From positions 1 through 44,323 of the IMG/VR virus record IMGVR_UViG_3300028553_000054: 44,323 bases of DNA. One strand, written 5' to 3'. This DNA comes from a virus. The position numbers and the translations under genes are program-made. The notes under the pieces were generated by a model. It saw only the letters and a list, made by a program, of their open reading frames with translations. It did no database searches and was not told the origin of the DNA. Positions 1 through 7,085 of the stretch are shown piece after piece (position 1 is the stretch's first letter; every line of letters begins with the position of its first letter).

Positions 1-43
1 ATTTAAAATTACAAGCTTCTGTAGGTTTGATGATAAGATCCAT
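1..43 (-). CDS. Radical SAM protein, N-terminal fragment (cut by window edge)
   Basis: Only the first 14 codons are inside the window. They read MDLIIKPTEACNFK, which is the typical lead-in to a radical-SAM CX3CX2C cluster motif (the first Cys is present, the other two would lie outside). The ATG lies 2 nt past the stop of the upstream radical-SAM gene, so the two are almost certainly co-transcribed. If real, this is the fourth radical-SAM gene of the island. The call rests on a very short segment and on context. Confidence 0.5.
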   Translation of the reverse strand, partial: MDLIIKPTEACNFK

Positions 44-45
44 TA

Positions 46-1113
46 CTATCTCCAAATCACTTTATCTTCGAGTGATTTAATAGGACTTATACAATTAGTT
101 GTTTTAATTATTTTCATTAAAGAGTGTATACCTCTTTCAGCACACATATGCACGAATTGACAATCTTGACAATCTTTATTTTTATGAGCCCAATCAACTT
201 GATTTAAAAAACCTTCTAAATATGTTTCATATAGTCCTGCAAAGGTCCAATTTTTTTTAACTTCAAATTCTTCATCAAAACTGGCCACACCTTCAAGGAA
301 AAATGGTGTCATATAAAGTTTGCCTGATTTATAAAAAATGTCCCAATCTGTTCCTTCGTGTGGCATTAAATCATATACATCAACCTTATCTCCATATTTT
401 AACTTAGCGCTCGTAAAATATTTTTTAAGACTCATTACGGAGTCATAAAATCCTTTTGCATTTTCTGGTTTTTGTAGGTTTAAACGTGAATGTGCTAGAT
501 TAAACCCTACATCAAAACCTTTTAATAAATCCGATTCGTGTGTTTTTAATATAAGTTCTTCAGTTAAATTTTTATTTTGTGTACGGTCATATATAGATGT
601 AGATTCATAATTCATTATTAAATAAGTTTTAGTATGTGTTACGTCTGGCATATTATCTAAAGTTATTTTAATACGTTTTTTAATTCTGTTTACATAATCT
701 TTATTATCTATATGATAAGCTTCAAACGGTATTATAAATTTAACAAAACCACCTTCTAATAACCAGTTGAGTTTTTTACCAAACTTTTCATAGTTTTCGT
801 CAAAAGGATCTAAAAAGGCACAATTTATTGCCGTCTTAAAAAATTTTTTAGTTATTTGTTTAATTCTTTCATCAGTCAAAATTTTATCAACATTTGAACT
901 CGTCATTACATCTGTAGGCCCTATTTGTAAATTCATAGGTCTAAATTCGTTTTTTTTAAGATCATCAATTAAAAGCATTATTTTATTAAACTCATTATCA
1001 GTAGGCCAATTATTACCTGATTTGTCTACACTACAACCTGTGCAATTAAACTGGCATCCGTTGGTTATTTCCAAAGAAAAATCAATTAACTTTTTTATAT
1101 TATCTTCTTTCAT
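46..1113 (-). CDS. Radical SAM protein with C-terminal Cys cluster (rSAM-C)
   Basis: A 355-aa radical-SAM protein. The 4Fe-4S motif is CQFNCTGC at residues 20-27 (CX3CX2C), preceded by LEITNG as in peptide-modifying family members. Near the C-terminus a second cysteine group (CQDCQFVHMC and a later Cys, about residues 315-341) resembles a reduced SPASM/twitch auxiliary-cluster domain. No clear GGEP motif is visible; IGPTD sits about where it is expected. Its ATG overlaps the TGA of the upstream oxygenase gene (ATGA), implying translational coupling. The substrate is unknown; the nearby CHxS-tailed protein is the obvious candidate. The family assignment is solid, the substrate is inferred. Confidence 0.85.
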   Translation of the reverse strand: MKEDNIKKLIDFSLEITNGCQFNCTGCSVDKSGNNWPTDNEFNKIMLLIDDLKKNEFRPMNLQIGPTDVMTSSNVDKILTDERIKQITKKFFKTAINCAFLDPFDENYEKFGKKLNWLLEGGFVKFIIPFEAYHIDNKDYVNRIKKRIKITLDNMPDVTHTKTYLIMNYESTSIYDRTQNKNLTEELILKTHESDLLKGFDVGFNLAHSRLNLQKPENAKGFYDSVMSLKKYFTSAKLKYGDKVDVYDLMPHEGTDWDIFYKSGKLYMTPFFLEGVASFDEEFEVKKNWTFAGLYETYLEGFLNQVDWAHKNKDCQDCQFVHMCAERGIHSLMKIIKTTNCISPIKSLEDKVIWR

Positions 1114-1688
1114 ATAATTATTGGAGATGTTTCTTCAGCGTCTTTTACGGCCCATCCTAATACTATGGATGTTCTAGGCTTTTCGCCAAAATAAGGTTTT
1201 ACTCTATGTGTTAAAAAACCTGGAAATATAATTAATCTATTTTGTTTAGAAAGTATGTTTATTGCATTATTTGGGTATTCAGCAAAAGTTAAATTTTTAT
1301 AAATTGTTAATTCTCCTCCTGTCCAATTTTTATCATCATAATCACTGTCTATATAATATATAGCCGTAATAAAAGAACTTTCAACCATATCGTGATGTGG
1401 TTCATATAGATGATTTGAAACTTTTGATTGATTATATTTTTGTAAATTACCTTTTTGAAAGTTTGATAATCTCATATTATCAAAATTAATATTATTTTGA
1501 AAACAGTAATTTATAACCAATTTACTCGCTATTTCGTAAAATCTTTTTTGAGGAGCTGTTAAATTAAAAATGTCTTGTCCTTTTATGGTAGAAGGAATGG
1601 TACTTTCCGTTTTCAGGTCATTGATTAAATTTTTATCTTCAATAAGATTATCAATAATTTCAATAGTATCTATAAATTTAATTTGCAT
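1110..1688 (-). CDS. 2OG-Fe(II) oxygenase, prolyl-4-hydroxylase-like
   Basis: A non-haem iron, 2-oxoglutarate-dependent oxygenase of the prolyl-hydroxylase type. The iron facial triad is visible as HHD in YEPHHDMVE followed by the distal His in FPGFLTHRV; the 2OG-binding Arg is probably in KPRTSIVLGW. The segment GGELTIY is typical of the double-stranded beta-helix core. A start at 1724 is possible, but the ATG at 1688 gives a product beginning MQIKFIDTIEII (192 aa) and an overlap of only 11 bp with the upstream gene, so I prefer it. Such enzymes are common in marine phages; here its place inside a radical-SAM operon suggests it hydroxylates a protein or peptide made by the same operon. Confidence 0.8.
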   Translation of the reverse strand: MQIKFIDTIEIIDNLIEDKNLINDLKTESTIPSTIKGQDIFNLTAPQKRFYEIASKLVINYCFQNNINFDNMRLSNFQKGNLQKYNQSKVSNHLYEPHHDMVESSFITAIYYIDSDYDDKNWTGGELTIYKNLTFAEYPNNAINILSKQNRLIIFPGFLTHRVKPYFGEKPRTSIVLGWAVKDAEETSPIII

Positions 1689-2250
1689 AACGTATATAAT
1701 ATTTATCTTGTTTTTTAAAACCAAATTGCTGCATTATCTCTCTATGGTAAGGTTCTTTTTGTATTCTCATTTGATTCATTACTAAATGTAATTGTTCCAT
1801 ATAAGAACCTGTAGGTATTATAATTTTGTAATGAGAAAAAGTTTTAATTATATCAGAATACATCTGTCTTATAAGTTTTCTAATACTTGTTCTAGGTCGT
1901 TTTCTCAAAACACCTGAAGTTTTTACACCTCCTATTATAATTTCTTTTTCGTAAATGTGTAACATAACAATACCTTTTTCTAATTTCCAATTTTCTTCAC
2001 AGGTAACCCACTGTTCTTCATTTTTATTTTTTATAGTATCTTCGTAAATATCAGGATCAGTTTCTTTTGTTCCCCACCAAATAAGAAAATGGGCTTGTCT
2101 ATCACATATTCTAGGACAATATGGATAACTTATAGGTAAAGTGTCCATTACAACATCAACGTTTGATATATCTATTTTAACTGGCGATGTAGTTTCTTTG
2201 TAGTCGTACATCTTCGATATATCTGTGCGTAAGTTTATAGACACACTCAT
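1678..2250 (-). CDS. Unknown protein of the radical-SAM island
   Basis: I do not recognise this 190-aa protein. The C-terminal half (PRTSIRKLIRQMYSDIIKTF, then an ending like FGFKKQDKYYIRYAN) weakly recalls the end of GNAT-type acyltransferases, but no acetyl-CoA loop can be identified. It has a CxxxC pair (CPRICD) near residue 45. The longest reading overlaps the upstream radical-SAM gene by 74 bp; internal ATGs at 2211 and 2148 would reduce or remove this overlap, so the start is uncertain. Being locked between a radical-SAM gene and an oxygenase, it probably belongs to the same pathway. Confidence 0.6.
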   Translation of the reverse strand: MSVSINLRTDISKMYDYKETTSPVKIDISNVDVVMDTLPISYPYCPRICDRQAHFLIWWGTKETDPDIYEDTIKNKNEEQWVTCEENWKLEKGIVMLHIYEKEIIIGGVKTSGVLRKRPRTSIRKLIRQMYSDIIKTFSHYKIIIPTGSYMEQLHLVMNQMRIQKEPYHREIMQQFGFKKQDKYYIRYAN

Positions 2251-3229
2251 CTAACTCCTCTCTATATCTGTAATCGTGATTCATAAAACAACCTAATGTA
2301 CATCTATCTAAAAACTCACAAGAAACACAATTATATTTTTCTAAAAACTTATTTTCAATAATACTATTGTCCATACGTTTAATAGGCGATTTGTACATAC
2401 TTAAAGACTTTTTATCTTGTACTAAATTACCACACATACATAAAGTACCATCAGCTAAAACCAACTTACTCACTCTACAAGAAGAATAGTTTTTTTTATT
2501 AAAAATCCAATCTTTTACAGGATGCACGTGAGGGTAATTATCTACACAATGTTTAAAAAATTTTAATAGTAATTCATCACTAGGCATATTAAACTTGGCG
2601 TGTTCATCTGGCATATAGTAATCAAAGTAAATGTATTTACCACTGTTATAAAGATAATCAAAATATTCATCACCGTTATTTAAATAATGTTCTATGTTAG
2701 GCTTAGTTAATAAACAAGAGAAACAAGTAACTCTATCACCAAAATAATCTACATTACTTTTAAATATTTCAAACTGTATTTTATTGAAACGGCCTCTTGG
2801 GTCGTATGATGTTGTAAGTCTTGCAGGAATATCGTTATCTTTAGAGTATTTTAATAATTCTTCTATTTGGTCAATACCTTTTTTATCAGTAACTAAGTTA
2901 GATACCCAATTCAATGAAAATAACTTATTATACTTTTTTGCTATTTGGGATATACCTAATGATAACTGCTTATAAGCTTCGTTTATTTCTTTTGTGTAAA
3001 TGCTTGGTGCAAATACCTCACCACCCATTATGTTTAAAGTGATTTTATTTTTAAATTCTTTACTTATAAGTTTTTCAATAGGTTCTAATTTGTTTAAAAC
3101 TGTGTCTATGCCTATTTTATCTTGGTGATTTTGCCAACAGAAAGCACAACTTAAATTACAAAACTCAAATAAATGTATGGTGTATTCTTGCTCAGGATCT
3201 CTTTTAGGATCAATCAAAAATTCACGCAT
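2177..3229 (-). CDS. Radical SAM/SPASM peptide-modifying enzyme (rSAM-B)
   Basis: A 350-aa radical-SAM enzyme with a SPASM-type C-terminal domain. The SAM-cluster motif is CNLSCAFC (residues 24-31), and NIMGGEVF (about residues 66-73) supplies the GGE SAM-binding motif. The C-terminal auxiliary-cluster cysteines appear as CRVSKLVLADGTLCMC followed by CVSCEFLDRCTLGC. This layout is that of sactisynthases, anSMEs and other ribosomal-peptide maturases, which use extra 4Fe-4S clusters to modify a peptide side chain. It begins 7 nt after the upstream unknown gene. The substrate is inferred, the enzyme class is clear. Confidence 0.9.
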   Translation of the reverse strand: MREFLIDPKRDPEQEYTIHLFEFCNLSCAFCWQNHQDKIGIDTVLNKLEPIEKLISKEFKNKITLNIMGGEVFAPSIYTKEINEAYKQLSLGISQIAKKYNKLFSLNWVSNLVTDKKGIDQIEELLKYSKDNDIPARLTTSYDPRGRFNKIQFEIFKSNVDYFGDRVTCFSCLLTKPNIEHYLNNGDEYFDYLYNSGKYIYFDYYMPDEHAKFNMPSDELLLKFFKHCVDNYPHVHPVKDWIFNKKNYSSCRVSKLVLADGTLCMCGNLVQDKKSLSMYKSPIKRMDNSIIENKFLEKYNCVSCEFLDRCTLGCFMNHDYRYREELDECVYKLTHRYIEDVRLQRNYIAS

Positions 3230-3236
3230 TTTAATA

Positions 3237-4340
3237 TTATAATAATCTAAACTTAGTAAGCGCCTCTATATTATTATCTCTCTTTAAGTTTAATATGTGA
3301 TGTAAAAAAACATAATTTACATTTTGAAAATCAAATGTTGAAACTAAACAAGTATCAAAAGGATTTTGAACTACAAAATTTAAAACCGTATTCATTTCTG
3401 TTTCAGTAATAGTATCTTTAGCAGCTAGTTCTAAATAATCAAAAGCGCTAAACAATGTTCTATTAATTTCCATTTCTTCAACATTTAAATAAATATTTTT
3501 TAATAAGTTTCTTAATCCATTTATTTTTTCTTGTGATAAATTTTCTATATTGCAAACGTCATATATGCCTGTTTTTTCATTTTGTTTCCATATTGTTTCA
3601 TCTGCATAATATTGTAAAGAAGAAACACCTGAAATAGGATTATTAGAATTTAAATTTAAATCATTTTCTGTAAATCCTAATGTTGTTTGAAAATTTTTAT
3701 TTAATAAGTTTAATAATATCATTTCTCTATTATCAGTGAAAGCTTCTTTTAACCATCTTCTTAAAAATAAATGTAATACACTTTTTAATGAGTTAGTGTA
3801 ATTAGTAGAATTACTAAAATAATCAGCTAATAAAAACTCATATGAATAATTTAAATTCAAATTTTTAATAGAATTTCTATTTTCGTCTGTTATCGTTTCT
3901 GAATTAAAGCTTTCAGTTAAATCTCCTAGTCCTTCTTTTAAAGTATCTAATTTTAATGGTACAACAGATTGCAGTCGAGTATTTTGAGTTATTTTTTCTT
4001 TGTAAACCGTTAGATTAACAAAACGGTTAAAACTTTCTAAATTTATAGATGGTAATATTGTTTTAATCCATTTAACTAAAAACTTAATATAGTTTGTTTT
4101 GTCGCAATAAATTATAATTTTTTTATTAGAAGTTTGCCCATAAGAAGATAATTCGGTTATTAAATTTGTGAAATTTAAATCATCTAAATTTCTACCATAT
4201 TTTATTAATTTTCCTTGTATAACTTTATCTAAAAAATCCGATATGTTCACTCCGTTTATATTTGAAATAACAACTCGGTCAAAATTTAATTCTATCTTAT
4301 CGTCAAGTTCTAAATATGTTTTATTAAATAGATGCAACAT
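3237..4340 (-). CDS. Unknown 367-aa protein of the radical-SAM island
   Basis: No family recognised. The protein is rich in Asn, Leu and Lys and looks soluble and mostly helical after an N-terminal beta-rich stretch with a hydrophobic IIIYCD strand (about residues 75-81). There are only three cysteines and no obvious catalytic motif. It overlaps the upstream unknown gene by 17 bp and ends 7 bp before rSAM-B, so it is embedded in the modification operon. Plausible roles are substrate recognition or scaffolding for the radical-SAM enzymes, but nothing in the sequence proves that. Confidence 0.65.
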   Translation of the reverse strand: MLHLFNKTYLELDDKIELNFDRVVISNINGVNISDFLDKVIQGKLIKYGRNLDDLNFTNLITELSSYGQTSNKKIIIYCDKTNYIKFLVKWIKTILPSINLESFNRFVNLTVYKEKITQNTRLQSVVPLKLDTLKEGLGDLTESFNSETITDENRNSIKNLNLNYSYEFLLADYFSNSTNYTNSLKSVLHLFLRRWLKEAFTDNREMILLNLLNKNFQTTLGFTENDLNLNSNNPISGVSSLQYYADETIWKQNEKTGIYDVCNIENLSQEKINGLRNLLKNIYLNVEEMEINRTLFSAFDYLELAAKDTITETEMNTVLNFVVQNPFDTCLVSTFDFQNVNYVFLHHILNLKRDNNIEALTKFRLL

Positions 4341-5016
4341 TTTTTATAATTTCCTTATCTTTTATTTTAGCTTCTATATACTCTTTACCTTTTCCTTGCG
4401 TTATACCCCAAGTGAGTAAAAACATAGGATTTTTTGGTGTAGACCAAAATTCAAAAAGGTTTTTGCCTCTAAACATATAATCATCAAAATATCGTGTATA
4501 AAATTTTATGTTATTATTTAGTTTATTAAAAAAAAGATAAAACCTTTCTTGTTTTAGTAAACTTACAAAATTTACACCTTCTAAACTATTTGTGTCATCT
4601 GCTGGAAATGTTTTAGCATAATCTTTAAATTCGTCAGAATTGACAATGTACATATTAAATATACTTAAGCTATCTAATTTATCAGACCATTTAGAAATTA
4701 TATCAGTATTTTCATTTATAAAATTCTTGTAATTCTCAGTTTTTAAAATATTTTTATATTCTAATAATATATCAATAATAATATTTTCTAATGACTCTAT
4801 ATTAACCAAAGTAACACTATGTAAATATTCTTTAACTAATTCTAAATCTGGTTCTTTTATATCAGCAGGTAAATCTAAATTACTTAAATAAGTTAATAAT
4901 TTTTTACCTTTTAACTCGCTATTCTTATAGTCAATTAAATAAAAAACTTCTTTATCCGTGAAATGTTTTTTTAAATTTTCTATTGATATTGGTGCTATTG
5001 TTTCAATTATGTTCAT
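4324..5016 (-). CDS. Unknown 230-aa protein coupled to the CHxS-tailed protein
   Basis: No family recognised. An upstream in-frame start exists at 5067, but the ATG at 5016 (product MNIIETIAPISIENLKKH) forms a TAATG overlap with the stop of the CHxS-tailed gene, so I take this as the real start. The product is soluble, acidic/Lys-rich and probably helical, without cysteine. Tight coupling directly after the candidate substrate gene suggests stoichiometric production with it, as expected for a chaperone, recognition protein or immunity-type partner. That role is inference only. Confidence 0.65.
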   Translation of the reverse strand: MNIIETIAPISIENLKKHFTDKEVFYLIDYKNSELKGKKLLTYLSNLDLPADIKEPDLELVKEYLHSVTLVNIESLENIIIDILLEYKNILKTENYKNFINENTDIISKWSDKLDSLSIFNMYIVNSDEFKDYAKTFPADDTNSLEGVNFVSLLKQERFYLFFNKLNNNIKFYTRYFDDYMFRGKNLFEFWSTPKNPMFLLTWGITQGKGKEYIEAKIKDKEIIKNVASI

Positions 5017-5588
5017 TATCTTCTTCCTCTCGAACTGTGGCAAGAACTGTGGCAACTTGCGTGACACACATCTATTTGGGTTGTTACTGTTGTGGTTCTA
5101 ATTGCAGTATAAGCTGCTGTTAAATTTGTAAAATATGTTTCTAAATTTGTGTCATCAACATTCTGACCTGTGGTTACATTAGCATTTGCAACGGCACCAA
5201 TGGCTGCTCTATTTGCGGTATCTAAATGGGCAACTGCTGTTTGATCAAAAATAATTCCTGGTGTTGGCCTTGAACCTGTATTTCCTCCACCACCTGTTAC
5301 GTTTAATATTGCTCTTTGTTGTCTAATATTTGTATATAAAGCAGTTTCAGTTTCTAAAACTGATCTTATGGTAGCAGCGGTGATTGTATTGCCCGTTGTG
5401 CCTATAGTGGTTCCTGTTGCAGTGATACTTGTTCCTGATATAGTTCCTGCGTATGTAGCGCCTGGCATTTCTGGAAAAGGTAGATTATTTGTACCCCATA
5501 CTATTCCTGCATTTGCAGCTGCTAATACAAAATCTGCAAATCTATCAACTATATTTTGCGGCGTAACTGGATTAGTTAATGTTACCAT
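5016..5588 (-). CDS. Fibre-like protein with C-terminal CHxS repeats; candidate modified substrate
   Basis: A 190-aa protein with a Gly/Thr/Ala-rich body typical of phage tail-fibre proteins (for example SGTSITATGTTIGTTG) and an abrupt change at the end: the last 16 residues are CHASCHSSCHSSRGRR, three Cys-His-x-Ser units followed by a basic tail. All cysteines of the protein are in this tail. It lies between a radical-SAM/SPASM gene (17-bp overlap) and an unknown gene (TAATG overlap). Low-complexity Cys/His/Ser repeats beside radical-SAM/SPASM enzymes are the usual mark of a RiPP-type core peptide. Here the core would be the tip of a virion fibre rather than a secreted peptide. I know no named family for it. 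Confidence 0.75.
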   Translation of the reverse strand: MVTLTNPVTPQNIVDRFADFVLAAANAGIVWGTNNLPFPEMPGATYAGTISGTSITATGTTIGTTGNTITAATIRSVLETETALYTNIRQQRAILNVTGGGGNTGSRPTPGIIFDQTAVAHLDTANRAAIGAVANANVTTGQNVDDTNLETYFTNLTAAYTAIRTTTVTTQIDVCHASCHSSCHSSRGRR

Positions 5589-6609
5589 ATTTAATTCCCA
5601 ATTTTAATTCTTTCATCAAACTTTTAGGTGCACCACATATATCTCCTTGCCAAGCAAGTTGGTGGCAATCACCTCCACAGAACTCAAAAACTTCACAAGA
5701 AAAACATATAGGGTTTCTTGCACGCTCACAAGCGATGTTTTCTATTCTAATGGGACTATTTATAACAGTTAATATATCGTCGGTTATATGTCCAAATTGA
5801 AACTCAGGAGCTGAATTAGGGCATCCTGATATGGTTCCGTCAGCATTTAACGTGAATATTTTTTGTTCACAATCTCTACAAAAAGTGCCACCCTTTAAAA
5901 AACCTGTTTCAAATTTACTGTAAATAACCTCTAAAGTATCATTATCAAACCAACTTCTACATTCATATTCTTTTGACTGATGGTGCATTTTTAAAAACCA
6001 TTTATCTTGTTCTATATTATCAGGAAATATTTCAGGATGTAATTTTGCATTACCGTTACCTGTCAATCTTTCAAAAGACACTTCTTGTACACCTAATTCT
6101 TTAATCCACTTTAATAGTGTTATAGGTTCTATATTGATAGTGTCTTTTGTTACACTTATAAACAATCTAATAGTAACACCTTTTAATAGTAAATCTTTTA
6201 CATTTTTTTCCCATAAATTATATTGTTTATCATTTTCAAATCTTATTTTAGGATCCCAACTTGTGCCCATACGATTATTTAATGGCCCTTTTATAAAATC
6301 GTAATGTTCTTGTTTTAATTTAAATACTAAATTTGACGTAATACCGAAGGTTCTATTTTTCCACAAATCTTTACACTCATCATATACTTTGTTCATATGT
6401 GATACAGGAGCTAAAAAAGGTTCGCCACCGTGAAACTCAAAATGTATAGAATCTTTTTCACTATTAAAATGATGTCTAAATTTTTTTATAAAATCAATGG
6501 TTTGTATAGGATTAAAATAAATTTTAGCACCATTTATGCCGTTTGTAAAACAATGTTTGCAATTTAATTGGCAAGTTTCTGTTGTCTTTATATAAAACAT
6601 CCAATTCAT
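5572..6609 (-). CDS. Radical SAM/SPASM enzyme (rSAM-A), adjacent to the candidate substrate
   Basis: A 345-aa radical-SAM/SPASM enzyme and the best-preserved of the set. The SAM-cluster motif is CQLNCKHC (residues 13-20 from the chosen start), with the SAM-binding motif HGGEPF at about 60-65. The SPASM region is complete in appearance: CRDCEQKIFTLNADGTISGC and then CFSCEVFEFCGGDC with a last Cys in DICGAP. FTLNADGTISGCPN is the hallmark turn of SPASM domains such as those of anSMEs. The ATG at 6609 gives a TAATG overlap with the cupin gene; a longer start at 6636 is possible. It overlaps the CHxS-tailed gene by 17 bp, pointing to that protein as substrate. Confidence 0.92.
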   Translation of the reverse strand: MNWMFYIKTTETCQLNCKHCFTNGINGAKIYFNPIQTIDFIKKFRHHFNSEKDSIHFEFHGGEPFLAPVSHMNKVYDECKDLWKNRTFGITSNLVFKLKQEHYDFIKGPLNNRMGTSWDPKIRFENDKQYNLWEKNVKDLLLKGVTIRLFISVTKDTINIEPITLLKWIKELGVQEVSFERLTGNGNAKLHPEIFPDNIEQDKWFLKMHHQSKEYECRSWFDNDTLEVIYSKFETGFLKGGTFCRDCEQKIFTLNADGTISGCPNSAPEFQFGHITDDILTVINSPIRIENIACERARNPICFSCEVFEFCGGDCHQLAWQGDICGAPKSLMKELKLGIKYGNIN

Positions 6610-7061
6610 TATTTGTATCCTATACTTAATGCCCACGTGAAAGGCAAACTTTCAACTTTATGTTTTGCACCTTTAGGTATTGATATTGATTGACCTTCGT
6701 TTACTATTATGGGATAATTTTCTACAAAAACTTTTTTACTACCTTTTATAACACATAATAGAACGTTTATATCGTCTGTGTGTTCAGGAAAAGAAAATCC
6801 GCCTAGTTGATTATAAAATAGATGCACATTTTTCATTTTAAAATTCAAATCATAATCTTTAAATAATTGTAAATGATAATTATTATCTTCTAATCCTTCA
6901 ACTTTTATATGAGGAATGTTTTTATAATTTTTTACCCAATTACTATAAGTTATTTCATTCTTAACTTTATAGTCTTTGCCTTCTTTATCTATATAAATTA
7001 TTTGATTATTTTCGTATCTTGTATAAGATATTAATTCATCATTTAGTGCTTCAATTAACAT
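6609..7061 (-). CDS. Cupin/JmjC-like protein, possible Fe(II)-dependent hydroxylase
   Basis: A 150-aa single-domain cupin. The core shows FPEHTDDINVLLCVIKGSK (an HxD pair), GQSISIPKGAKHKV (distal His) and a closing strand WALSIGYK. The HxD...H arrangement is that of Fe(II)/2OG JmjC-type oxygenases, but the protein is short, so a metal-binding cupin without hydroxylase activity is also possible. It is the first gene after the tail-fibre gene and is coupled by TAATG to rSAM-A, so it opens the modification island. A hairpin abuts its start codon. Confidence 0.7.
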   Translation of the reverse strand: MLIEALNDELISYTRYENNQIIYIDKEGKDYKVKNEITYSNWVKNYKNIPHIKVEGLEDNNYHLQLFKDYDLNFKMKNVHLFYNQLGGFSFPEHTDDINVLLCVIKGSKKVFVENYPIIVNEGQSISIPKGAKHKVESLPFTWALSIGYK

Positions 7062-7062
7062 A

Positions 7063-7080
7063 CTGTAATATTTATTACAG
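7063..7080 (-). promoter_or_regulatory. Hairpin at the boundary between tail-fibre gene and modification island, with late-promoter-like motif
   Basis: The inverted repeat CTGTAAT / ATTACAG with a 4-nt loop lies 1 nt before the ATG at 7061 and just after the stop of the fibre gene. The minus strand also contains AATAAATA, one mismatch from the T4 late motif, 7 nt before the ATG, the same spacing seen for gp25. It lacks a U-run, so it may be an mRNA-processing or translation-control element or a promoter rather than a terminator. Confidence 0.35.
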
Positions 7081-7085
7081 CAAAA

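Noticed and set aside
5016-5588. Assignment of the CHxS tail to the named His-Xaa-Ser (HXS) system
   Set aside because: The HXS precursors have repeated HxS without the strict Cys, and the accompanying enzyme set differs; similarity is limited to the His and Ser spacing.
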